Assembly: GCA_013285505.1 (NCBI GenBank)
Contig: CP053450.1
Coordinates: forward strand, 228,796 to 292,795
DNA from: Planctomycetota bacterium
GTDB lineage: Bacteria; Planctomycetota; Phycisphaerae; Phycisphaerales; UBA1924
Length of the DNA stretch: 64,000 nt
Reading direction: 5' to 3'
Each line of letters begins with the position of its first letter. The first letter of the stretch is position 1. The notes beneath the pieces were generated by a model. It had not been told where the DNA came from and did no database searches. It saw nothing but the letters and a program-made list of their open reading frames with translations. Below are positions 1 to 7,840 of this stretch, piece by piece. A program made the position numbers and the translations under genes.

Positions 1-679
1 CATCCCCACCTGGGACGCCTCCCCCTGGCTCGACGTCATGCGGCAGCGCTACCCCGGCGTCAAGTTCGTCCTCGAACCCATGCCCGCCGACATCATGCAC
101 CGCCAGGCCGCCGGCTGGCTCCGCGGCTTCAACGACGGCGACCCCGTGGACAGCCTCGAAGAACTCAACTTCATCAAGGGCCCCCACATCCTCGCCGACT
201 TCCTGCTCCCCGGGCACGAGACATGGGCCGCGTGGCGCTACAAGGGCCACAGAAAGTACCTCGGCATCACCCCGACCCAGGAGATGGTCGACGACGACGT
301 CGAACGCTTCGCCCAGTGGGGCTACCGCCCGATGTTCTACACCGACTTTGATCTCACCGTTCCAGGCCGCGCCGCCGAAAGCTGGAACTACACCATCCCC
401 GACGACATCCAACTCCCGCCCGACAACACCAACAACGACCCGGCCCTCGACATGGGCGGCGGCGACGACAGCAACGGCCCCTCCGGCGGCAACAACTCCG
501 CGGGCCACGGCGTCAAGGCCGGCACCCGGCGCGTGACCCGGGCGGGGCGCACTCTCCTCCGGCACCGCCAGCCGCTCGGGCTCGCGAAGGTCCCGGTCGT
601 CGGTGTCTCGGCCAAGGAAGCCGCCGAAGCACTCGCCCGTGCCAAGCAGCACCTCAAGCCGGCCAAGGCCGACAAGTAA
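1..679 (+). CDS. C-terminal part of an unrecognised protein (start outside window)
   Basis: The frame is open from base 2 to the TAA at 677-679, so about 225 C-terminal residues are visible and the start lies upstream. The first ~145 residues look folded and aromatic-rich (WDASPWLDVM, GHETWAAWRYKGH, FYTDFDLTVPG). After that the chain becomes Asn/Asp/Gly-rich and low in complexity, and it ends in an Ala/Lys/Arg-rich basic tail. I do not recognise a family. The tail might be a disordered linker or contact nucleic acid, but nothing shows this. A strong hairpin follows about 50 bases after the stop. Confidence 0.75.
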   Translation, partial: IPTWDASPWLDVMRQRYPGVKFVLEPMPADIMHRQAAGWLRGFNDGDPVDSLEELNFIKGPHILADFLLPGHETWAAWRYKGHRKYLGITPTQEMVDDDVERFAQWGYRPMFYTDFDLTVPGRAAESWNYTIPDDIQLPPDNTNNDPALDMGGGDDSNGPSGGNNSAGHGVKAGTRRVTRAGRTLLRHRQPLGLAKVPVVGVSAKEAAEALARAKQHLKPAKADK

Positions 680-729
680 CACCACGACACTCCGCCACGC
701 GGCGACCACGCACGACCTTCTTCACCCAC

Positions 730-763
730 GCCCGGGGCCCTATCGGCCCCGGGCGTGTTCTTT
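730..763. terminator. Bidirectional hairpin terminator between converging genes
   Basis: Perfect 10-bp arms gcccggggcc (730-739) and ggccccgggc (745-754) with a 5-base loop, followed by gtgttcttt. It sits between the stop of the upstream plus-strand gene and the stop of the epimerase gene on the minus strand, so it can serve both. Confidence 0.7.
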
Positions 764-1740
764 AGCCGATGATCGAGGCCCACTGCCGCGACAGACCCTC
801 GAGGCGGTCCATCGTCGGCGCGTACGCCAGCTCGTCCCTGACCCGCGAGAGGTCGGCCCACGTCCGCTCCACGTCCCCGGGTGATGGATCGCTCCGCTCG
901 ATCCGCGGCACCCCGCCGGTCACCTCGCCGATCTGCTCGATCAGCGTGTCCAGCCGCACCGGCCGGTCGCTGCCAAGGTTCCAGATCCGGTAGCCGAACG
1001 AATCGATCCGGTCGTGCGCCGCGAGCACCCCGGTCACGATGTCGTCGATGTAGGTGTAGTCGCGGCTCATCGACCCGTCGCCGTACATCGTGATCGGCCG
1101 GCCCTCGCGGATCAGCCGCATGAACTTCGCGATCGCCAGGTCCGGACGCTGCCCAGGGCCGTACACCGTGAAGAACCGCAGACACGCCGTCGGCATCCCA
1201 GTCAGGTGGTGGTGCGCCGAGGCGATCAGCTCGCAGCTGCGCTTCGTCGAGGCGTACGGGCTGATCGGCCGGTCCACCGGGTCGTCCTCGGAGAACGGCG
1301 TCTTGTCGTTGTTGCCATACACCGAACTGCTCGACGCCATCACCAGCCGCTGACAGCCCGCCCGCTCGGCCGCCCGCTGCACGCTCGCGGTGCCCAGCAC
1401 GTTCACTCTGGCATAGCCGACCGGGTCGGCGACGCTGGGCCGCACCCCCGCCCGCGCGGCCAGGTGGATCACACCGGTCGGCCGCACGCGCGCGCACAAC
1501 GCCTCGAGCCGCCGCCTCATCGCAGATATCCAGCTCGACGCACTCGAACGCGGGCGACACGCTGCGCACCCTCGCGAGGTTCGCCTCCTTGATCGATCGG
1601 TCATAGAACGGATCGAAGTTGTCAACGCCCAGCACCGAGTCGCCCCTGGCCAGGAGCGCCGCCGCGACGTGCGAGCCGATGAACCCGGCCGCGCCCGTCA
1701 CCACGATCGTCGCCTTGCCGCTGTGCATCCCTTGTGCCAT
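762..1740 (-). CDS. NAD-dependent epimerase, UDP-glucuronate 4-epimerase-like (one frameshift)
   Basis: Short-chain-dehydrogenase-type sugar-nucleotide epimerase of about 326 residues. The N-terminus has the Rossmann motif VTGAAGFIGSH, then DNFDPFYD, which is typical of UDP-glucuronate 4-epimerases. The catalytic SPYASTKR (YxxxK) follows, then RFFTVYGPGQRPDLAI and the DYTYIDDI segment. It would interconvert UDP-glucuronate and UDP-galacturonate for surface polysaccharide. The frame breaks near 1507-1518, where gaggcggcggctcgag reads through correctly if one CG unit is restored (DEAARLEALCAR). The start at 1740 (MAQGMHSGK) is preferred; 1728 is possible. Substrate is inferred from family resemblance only. 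Confidence 0.85.
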
Positions 1741-2152
1741 CCCTCGCGCACCTCCACGCGGCGCCCCGTGCCGCGGGTGATGTATATCTCCCGCACACAC
1801 CAAAAACGAAGCAGGGCACCATCAGTTATGACAGTGCCCCGCTGGAGGAGAGAGAGATCGGGGGGATTCTACTGACTTATCGGGTTGCGCGTTGCGAAAA
1901 TCTTGAAACATTCAAACCGGGCGCGCCAAAACGGCCGCCCCCATCGTGCGGAATGTCCGCCAATGGACAGGCGTTCGAACCGCATCCGACGGGTCCCGCC
2001 GAGCGCGTCGCGCTCAGGAACACGACGCCAGGCCGTGCTCTCGCGTCAGACGCCAGCGCAAAAACCACCGGCAAAACACAGGGTTTCTCCCCGGTGCCCA
2101 CCAATGCAACATGCAGGAAGACCCATATGGAGGTTTACGCAATGCCCGGCAC
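1741..2152. other. Intergenic region, no gene seen
   Basis: 412 bases between two minus-strand genes. Third-position GC patterning is lost, and no frame gives a protein that resembles anything. It must hold the promoter of the epimerase gene, but I cannot point to a convincing -35/-10 pair. No repeat or tRNA is visible. Confidence 0.4.
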
Positions 2153-3298
2153 TCAGCCGTCGTCCACGGAGCCGCGACGCTCCTGCAGCCATCGCGTAAG
2201 TGCCGCTGCACGTTCCGCTTCCGGCAACGCACTCAGCCGCGAACGAACCTGCGAAGGCAAACGGTCCCAAACCCGTTGAGGAATATCACCCATCGAAAGG
2301 ACCCGCACCAATCGGTCGACCGCTTCGTCGCTCAGGTTGAACTCGCCGCCCGCGGCCGCCCGCTGCCGGAGCGTGCCAGCCGGCGCGACGTCAGACTCGA
2401 CTTTGGGTGTTTCTGCCTCACGTTGCTCTGCCTGCCGCCGCATCCGCCGGGCCTCATTTTCTGCCCGCGCCTCGGACAGATATTCATCGAGCGAAGCGCC
2501 GAACACCTCGCGCTGCCCCGGCGAGAGCACCGCCCACACCCGGGTCTGCAGCCCCGCGACCGAGGGTGCCGCAGTCCGAAGCTCCCGGAGCCTGGCCCGG
2601 ATGTCCGGCGTCCCGTCGTCGGTCATCGCCATCGCCGACTCACCCGAGTCGGTCATCGCCGAGGGCCCGTCGTCCCCCATCATCCCACGCATCCCGGCGT
2701 CAAACTCCAGCCGAAAGCCCTCGTCCTCCGCCCTCTCTCGCGGCTCTCGCGGCTCACCGCCCGGAGCGCGCGCGCGCCGTTCGCCGAAGACGCCCCCGCC
2801 CCGTTCGATCCGGTCGAGCATCTCCACGACCCGCGACACACTGCGCAGCTCTCCCAGAGCGCGGCCGCGTTCGCTCTGCGGCAAGTCGGCGACCATCTCC
2901 CGGATCGGCTCGCCGTGCGTCTCGATGAACACCGCCAGCTCGGCCCCGTACCGACGCACCTCGTCCCGGATCTCCGCCGTCTGCTCCGGACTCAGGCGCA
3001 GCTCCGCCGCCGTCTCCTCGGTGTTGAGCTCTCGCAGCCCCTGCAGGAAGGGCTGCAACGGCACCCGCTGCGCCGCCCCGAACGCCCGCGATGTCTCGCT
3101 CTCCACATACTCCTCACGCACACCCGGCAGTTCGCGGCTCTCGACCGTGGGCCCGGCCAACGGTGCGTCCTCGCTCTGCGCGACAGCGAGCCCGACCGGC
3201 CACACACACCACACCAGCCCGATCGCCCCCGCTGCGAGGCCCGCGCCCCATCCTCGCCCGGTGTTGCCTGTCTTGCCAGCGTTGCCTGTCATACCCAT
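2153..3298 (-). CDS. Exported helical protein of unknown function
   Basis: About 381 residues. The ATG at 3298 is chosen because GGAGG lies 8 bases upstream. The N-terminus has a basic start and a hydrophobic stretch (AAGAIGLVWCVWPVGLAVAQ) that reads as a signal peptide cut after AVAQ. The mature chain is rich in Glu, Arg and Ala and mostly predicted helix, with motifs such as RLSPEQTAEIRDEVRRYG and VLSPGQREVFGASLDEYL, which resemble the LxxEQ helices of periplasmic Spy/CpxP-like or planctomycete PDZ-free helical proteins. A Met/Asp-rich segment (AGMRGMMGDDGPSAM) divides two helical halves. Function is unknown. Confidence 0.75.
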   Translation of the reverse strand: MGMTGNAGKTGNTGRGWGAGLAAGAIGLVWCVWPVGLAVAQSEDAPLAGPTVESRELPGVREEYVESETSRAFGAAQRVPLQPFLQGLRELNTEETAAELRLSPEQTAEIRDEVRRYGAELAVFIETHGEPIREMVADLPQSERGRALGELRSVSRVVEMLDRIERGGGVFGERRARAPGGEPREPRERAEDEGFRLEFDAGMRGMMGDDGPSAMTDSGESAMAMTDDGTPDIRARLRELRTAAPSVAGLQTRVWAVLSPGQREVFGASLDEYLSEARAENEARRMRRQAEQREAETPKVESDVAPAGTLRQRAAAGGEFNLSDEAVDRLVRVLSMGDIPQRVWDRLPSQVRSRLSALPEAERAAALTRWLQERRGSVDDG

Positions 3299-3424
3299 GG
3301 TTGATGCCTCCAATGGTCCACACGGCCAAACGGGCCCGGGTGCCGCCCTATTGCCCGCTCCCTACCATTCACCTCGCCGCCATCGGCCGCCCACACCGGC
3401 CCGCCCCAAGGGAGCACTCAGACC

Positions 3425-4707
3425 GTGCCAACCACCAAGGACAGTATCCGCCAGTCACTCGCCGACCTCCGCCCGGCCGGCCTTGACGCCCCGCTCGGCG
3501 AGGGCCTCGAGTGGGTCGCCGAGTGCGACGGCTTTGTGAGCCTCAAGCTCCACACCCCGGCCCTGACCGCCCCCGACGCCCGTGCCGCGGCCGCCCGCGC
3601 CGCCCGGGACGCCGTCGCCGCCGCGGCTCTCCACCACCGATGCACCACCCATCCGCTCGCTCATCGTCGAGTTCGTGGACCACGCCGGGACCGTGCTCCA
3701 GACCGAACGCCTCGGCCCGGCCAGCGGCACCACGCAGGCGACCGCCGCGAAGCAGCCCGCGCGCGCAATCCCAGCCCGCCGCAGCACCCACCCAAGCGCC
3801 CGCCCAATCCCCCGGCCACCGCCCCATCGGCGGCCTCGCCGACACCTCCGGAGCAGAACACGGGGCGGGACACTCCGGGTCCCCATCCAACCCCCTCGAC
3901 TCGATCAAGCACGTCATCGCCGTCGGCGCTGGCAAGGGCGGCGTCGGCAAGTCCACCATCGCGGTCAACCTCGCCGTCGGCCTTGCGCGCCAGGGCCACG
4001 CCGTCGGCCTGCTCGACGGCGACATCTACGGCCCCTCGCTGCCCACCATGCTCGCCCTCGACGCGCTCGAGCAGACCGTCGTCGCCGGCAAGCTGCAGCC
4101 GCACGCCGTGCACGGCATCAAGGCCATCACCATCGGCAAGCTCGTCGAGCCCGACAAGCCGCTCATCTGGCGCGGCCCCATGGCCCACGGCGCGTTCAAG
4201 CAGCTCGTCGAGCAGGCCTCGTGGGGAGAGCTCGACTACCTCATCATCGACCTGCCGCCCGGCACCGGCGATGTCTGCCTGACGATGGCCCAGACGCTCA
4301 CGCTCACCGGGGCCGTCCTCGTGTGCACGCCGCAGAAGGTCGCCCAGGACGACGCCATCCGCGCCGCCCGCATGTTCCAGCAGCTCAAGATCGACATCCT
4401 CGGCGTGGTCGAGAACATGAGCTTCTTCATCGGCGATGACGGCAAGGAGTACGACATCTTCGGCCGCGGCGGGGCCGAGATCATGGCCCAGCGCATGGGC
4501 CTGCCCTTCCTCGGCAGCATCCCCATCAACACCGCCCTCCGCGCCAACTCCGACTCCGGCAACCCCAGCGACAACTTCAACCCCGCCACCGCCGGCGGCG
4601 ACGCCCTGCCGCAGGCGCTGCAATCGCTCGTCACCACGCTCGAAGGCCAGGTCGCGCTCGCCTCGCTCCGGCAGGGCAAGAGCAAGCCGACGCTGAGCAT
4701 CAGCTAA
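3425..4707 (+). CDS. mrp: Mrp/ApbC-family iron-sulfur cluster carrier ATPase (two frameshifts)
   Basis: P-loop ATPase of the Mrp/NBP35 group, expected to carry or insert Fe-S clusters in the cytoplasm; about 428 residues. The N-terminal ~80 residues fit a MIP18/DUF59 domain. A Pro/Ala/Gln linker follows, then the ATPase with the deviant Walker A GAGKGGVGKST, switch DGDIYGPSLPTM, and IIDLPPGTGD. The C-terminal region after ENMSFF reads IGDDGKEYDIFGRGG, so the CxxC seen in many Mrp proteins is absent. The start is GTG at 3425 with GGGAG upstream. Frame breaks near 3615 (ggct from ggcgct) and near 3752 (gcgcgcgc run) are both repaired by restoring one GC unit. Confidence 0.9.
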
Positions 4708-4815
4708 GAGTTTGGACCGAGCGACGACCGAGGCCGCTCGGGCGGGCAGAGGAGCATGTCGATGTGCTCGGGCATCAGGCGGAGTGGCACGCACGTCACC
4801 GTCGGTGCCGCGACT
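4704..4815 (-). pseudogene. Fragment of a REP-associated (Y1/HUH) transposase
   Basis: The minus strand reads LRLMPEHIDMLLCPPERPRSS and then stops. This matches the HUH-containing core of Y1 transposases (consensus MPxHxHLLL); the second histidine is replaced, with HID in place of HxH. Only about 35 residues remain, with a stop codon just upstream. Compare the complete copy at 43875-44528, which has VLMPEHVHLL. The remnant overlaps the stop of the mrp gene. Confidence 0.5.
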
Positions 4816-4924
4816 CGCGGCCGCCGTGATCCTCCGACACCTCACACTCTACCGTGCAGAGATGCTCCTGCGCCTTCGAGGCATCGATGGTCGCCGCATC
4901 ACTGCGCGGGGAGGGGACGGAGAT

Positions 4925-5419
4925 TCAGAGAGAGGGAAGGCCGCGAGTGATGGCACCCAAGTCGTTGGTCGTACTCGGGCCACCCGCCGCAATGCTCCCC
5001 GAAGTCAGATCGACTCTGACGAGCGGAGTTTCGCCGTTGTACCTGCTCAGAACATACAACCAGCTGGAGCCTGGATCGAACGCAATGTCCCCTTCGGTGA
5101 TTCTCTCAGCAGATTGGTCCAGGGGCACCCGCTCCGCATGGTGCGCGGCCAGATCGAGCCTATACAGAGCAATGTACCGGTTGGGGTCCTGCGCCACGAC
5201 ATACGGCTCACCGTCCGGACCGTAGTCCATGCCAATCATGTGGGTCTCTGTGTATCCCCCGAGATTGAACAGGCGTTCGCTCTGCCCCGTGAACTGGTCG
5301 ATCCTGTAAACATCCTTGGAACTCCGCGTGACTCCGATAAGATGAGCACATGCGGTTCGCTCCAACGACGATGAACCCAGTAGCGCTCCTACAAGAAGCA
5401 CCTGACGGCGTATGCTCAC
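4925..5419 (-). CDS. Exported protein, probably C-terminally truncated
   Basis: 164 residues from a GTG at 5419 with a good upstream purine run (gagagaggg). The N-terminus has a signal-peptide-like stretch (RRQVLLVGALLGSSS). The rest has repeats of the type VYRIDQFTGQSERLF and LYRLDLAAHHAERV, resembling beta-propeller blades of exported planctomycete proteins. It ends abruptly after about three blades, without the usual C-terminal sorting tail, and the sequence after the stop runs into a transposase fragment. I infer that the gene lost its 3' part. Codon use is less GC-biased than in most neighbours. Confidence 0.55.
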   Translation of the reverse strand: MSIRRQVLLVGALLGSSSLERTACAHLIGVTRSSKDVYRIDQFTGQSERLFNLGGYTETHMIGMDYGPDGEPYVVAQDPNRYIALYRLDLAAHHAERVPLDQSAERITEGDIAFDPGSSWLYVLSRYNGETPLVRVDLTSGSIAAGGPSTTNDLGAITRGLPSL

Positions 5420-5568
5420 GGCTTACCCTCTCTCGTCTCGTACCTAAAGACCACTCCAGATGTTCGCTTTTGAACTGAACAACTCCACTCTCGTCGCATC
5501 AATTACCTCTGCGACGCAGTCTCTACTCGGCCAGAACCATGCTTCATCACTCCTACATCGCGTCACTA

Positions 5569-6030
5569 TTAGTGATTCGCCTCAACAAGTGCCTTAAACG
5601 CCTCTCGCATGCGAGTGGCGTAGGTAGACCGATGCGCGATATCGTCTTCATACTCCTCTGCAAGATCCTTGAACACCTCAAGATCGTTAAGCGATGGAAC
5701 TCGGCGCAATACCTCTCGCACAACACGCACGGCACCGTCATATGGAGCGAGTGACCCGCTTAGCACTTCTCTCGCAATGCAGTTGGCTTTCCACTTCCCG
5801 GCATCCGCCACCGCTGGCCACTCGTAGTCGTGGTCTCGGAGAACTCGCCTAAGCACTGCCTCAATGCGATCGTTCGATTCCCCATGCACATTGGCCAACA
5901 ACAGCACTCCTTCTGTTTCGAATCCGGCCTCGATCAACTCGACCGCGGACTCAGCTACCTGATCAGGCTCTACCTCCCCGAGCAGGTAGGCGTATGCCAG
6001 GTTGAGAGGATTCTCGCATCGATTGGACAT
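5569..6030 (-). CDS. Probable immunity protein beside a toxin tip
   Basis: 153-residue acidic, cytoplasmic helical protein without signal peptide; start ATG at 6030 preceded by a strong Shine-Dalgarno run (aggggga ggc). It lies 30 bases downstream of a polymorphic-toxin C-terminal fragment on the same strand, the usual order toxin then immunity. It contains helical repeats (SAVELIEAGFETEGVLLLA, AVRVVREVLRRVPSL). Base composition is lower in GC than the flanks. I do not recognise an immunity family by sequence, so the role rests on size, acidity and position. Confidence that it is a real gene is higher than confidence in its role. Confidence 0.6.
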   Translation of the reverse strand: MSNRCENPLNLAYAYLLGEVEPDQVAESAVELIEAGFETEGVLLLANVHGESNDRIEAVLRRVLRDHDYEWPAVADAGKWKANCIAREVLSGSLAPYDGAVRVVREVLRRVPSLNDLEVFKDLAEEYEDDIAHRSTYATRMREAFKALVEANH

Positions 6031-6060
6031 AGCCTCCCCCTAATGGCCTGTGATCTTGGT

Positions 6061-6429
6061 CTAGATTTCAACAACAGCGCGCGTGCGCATGTTTTGGTAC
6101 CAATGTACTTCAAAGGCTCTACCGTTTGGCATTGATGTGCCGAGCGTGCTGCTACTTCCACTTCTCATCTTCGCCCAGTCTGACGGAGCACCACCATACT
6201 GGGCCGCCAATCGGTCGGCGTTCTCAAGTGGAGTCCTAGCCCCGTACCCAAATATGGGCTTTCCCTTTCCAGCCAGAGCCTCGGCAGTCAGAGCCTGAGA
6301 GGCTGCAAGCCTCTGCTGCGCTGCTTCCTGACCCCGCAACGCCGACTTATACTGATCGTACTCCGCCGGCGGGGTGGCACCGAACTCGTGCCACCGACCT
6401 CTGCTTTGAGAGGTCGGTGCCTCTCTCAC
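6061..6429 (-). pseudogene. Orphan C-terminal tip of a polymorphic/Rhs-type toxin
   Basis: The readable gene part spans roughly 6061-6366. It includes RTPLENADRLAAQYGG, PSDWAKMRSGSS and FEVHWYQNMRTRAVVEI, a pattern known from the C-terminal ends of Rhs-like polymorphic toxins (YGGxxxDWxKM...FExHWYxN). The core repeats that should precede it are missing. Upstream of about 6366 the frame runs into a REP palindrome, so the first ~20 codons of the open frame are repeat-derived. No native start is visible. It is likely a displaced toxin tip kept beside its immunity gene. Confidence 0.5.
6370..6422. repeat. REP palindrome, family A copy 1
   Basis: About 53 bases containing the hairpin ccgacctct-gctttg-agaggtcgg, preceded by ggcaccgaactcgtgccac, which is itself an imperfect palindrome. 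It is near-identical in inverted orientation to copy 2 at 6915-6967 and repeated again at 7774-7826. Confidence 0.85.
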
Positions 6430-6444
6430 TGATCCGTCGCCCGC

Positions 6445-6893
6445 TCACTTGAATCCCTCCCATGCCGCCCACATGGCCGGGTCTCCAGGCGGCGGGTCGC
6501 ACGGGAACTCCCCGTCCCGACGCCCCATCCACCAGCGCACGCTCGACCACCGCCAGTCCTCCGGCCGCTCGACCAGCCCCCGCTCCACCGGGTTGCGATG
6601 AATATACCGCACCTCGCGCCGAAACTCATACTCGTCGCGCACATTCCGATCGAACCCGCCGCCCTTCTGCCAGAACCGCGGCCGTCCGTGCCCGTCGGTG
6701 ATCCGGGCCAGGATCGGGGCGTCGATCTCTCGCCAGCGGGCGATGACGCGCATCGAGACCGACAGCTTGAGCGACTTGAGCGCCGGGGCGAGGTCGCCGT
6801 GCTCGGGCGGGCGGAGGAGCAGGTGATGAAGCGAACGCCGCGGGGAACCTCGCGGCGTTGCATGCGTTTGCGATCGGGTAACTGGATCGCCAC
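6445..6893 (-). pseudogene. Internally deleted REP-associated tyrosine transposase
   Basis: The C-terminal two thirds are intact in one frame: residues equivalent to HHLLLRPPEHGDL, then FWQKGGGFDRNVRD and VRYIHRNPVERGLVERPEDW, the catalytic-tyrosine region of Y1 transposases (RYIHxNP). The N-terminal ~60 residues and the start of the HUH motif are missing, and the frame breaks just before HHLLL. The gene lies between two inverted copies of the same REP (6370-6422 and 6915-6967), which is the usual arrangement of a RAYT with its REPs. Probably inactive. Confidence 0.7.
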
Positions 6894-6914
6894 GCTTGGC
6901 AGTCTACCGCCGGC

Positions 6915-6967
6915 GGAGGCACCGACCTCTCAAAGCAGAGGTCGGTGGCACGAGTTCGGTGCCACCT
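6915..6967. repeat. REP palindrome, family A copy 2 (inverted)
   Basis: Reverse complement of the copy at 6370-6422: accgacctct-caaagc-agaggtcggt followed by ggcacgagttcggtgcc. With copy 1 it brackets the transposase remnant. Confidence 0.85.
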
Positions 6968-7091
6968 GCCTACCATTCTTGGTTTGACACCTGCACTAAT
7001 CTTGAATCGGCAGGCCAACATCGGACTGCAGACTCTCTGCGCGTAGCGCGGCATCCGGTTGTTCCATGTCACGGATTGAACACAACAGGTC

Positions 7092-7739
7092 ATGCACTAC
7101 GCAACTGCCACACACTGCGAAGCAGTCCAAGTCGTAGCGGATGGTGGTCTTCGAGTTTCGATCGGACCCGGGGACGTCACTGGTGTCCTACATGTCCAGG
7201 GTTTCGGCGATGCCGAGCGCGGGATCGGCCGCGACCGTGGGCTCCTTCGCCTCACCTTCGCGATTGTTGACGAGGCTGGAGTTCACCGTTTGTACCTGGC
7301 AATCCTCAGTCTCTGGGCCCTCTGGCCTGGCAAGTTCAGCGGAATCCTCGTCCGCCCTGCCGAGGGCCGTTTCCGGAAGCACGTAACGCTGACATCCGTG
7401 CTCGATACCCGGGATGATCCCGTCTTCCGGTATGAGGGCGGCGGCGAGCTTGTCACGGCCCACAAGTACAACGACGTGACGTTACAACTGCGTGAGGAGG
7501 ACCGCGGCCTAGCCGCACGATTGACCGTATATGTCGGCGATCTGACGCAGGGAACGGAGGATAGCTACCGGAGCGTTGACTACGAGATCCCGCTTGAGCG
7601 TCTCCTGTGGCGGCGAGCTCCCCGATGCACCAGCGACGACGTCGAGCCCGAGGCGGCCGACTACGTGGACATCCGCCCGCTCGACACACCCCCGATGCAG
7701 GGCGAAACACCCTCCCCGATTCGCGTCACGCACGCTTGA
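7092..7739 (+). CDS. Hypothetical protein in the accessory patch
   Basis: Possible 215-residue protein from ATG 7092 to TGA 7739. No signal peptide, no transmembrane segment and no recognised domain. The middle (RLTVYVGDLTQGTEDSYR, VDYEIPLERLLWR) looks like a soluble beta-rich fold. Codon use is weaker in GC3 than in core genes, and competing short frames exist on the other strand, so coding status is uncertain. It lies between REP copies 2 and 3, in the same lower-GC patch as the toxin tip, and could be a further accessory or immunity gene; nothing confirms that. Confidence 0.4.
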   Translation: MHYATATHCEAVQVVADGGLRVSIGPGDVTGVLHVQGFGDAERGIGRDRGLLRLTFAIVDEAGVHRLYLAILSLWALWPGKFSGILVRPAEGRFRKHVTLTSVLDTRDDPVFRYEGGGELVTAHKYNDVTLQLREEDRGLAARLTVYVGDLTQGTEDSYRSVDYEIPLERLLWRRAPRCTSDDVEPEAADYVDIRPLDTPPMQGETPSPIRVTHA

Positions 7740-7773
7740 AACCACCTCATGCAGCAAACATGGAGAACGTACG

Positions 7774-7826
7774 GCGGGGTCGCACCGAACCCGTGCAACC
7801 GACCTCTGCTTTGAGAGATCGGCGCT
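7774..7826. repeat. REP palindrome, family A copy 3 (diverged)
   Basis: Same orientation as copy 1, with the shared core cgacctctgctttgagag. Several stem positions have changed (ggtcgcaccgaacccgtgcaacc), so it is an older copy. It lies just beyond the stop of the debranching enzyme gene. Confidence 0.75.
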
Positions 7827-7840
7827 CCATTTCGTGCCGT

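Noticed and set aside
1970..2000. tRNA-like gttcgaacc sequence
   Set aside because: The flanking bases do not form a T arm, and no acceptor, D or anticodon arms can be folded around it.
7092..7463. Alternative small gene on the minus strand at 7188-7463
   Set aside because: No ribosome site and no start context better than the plus-strand frame; composition does not favour it.
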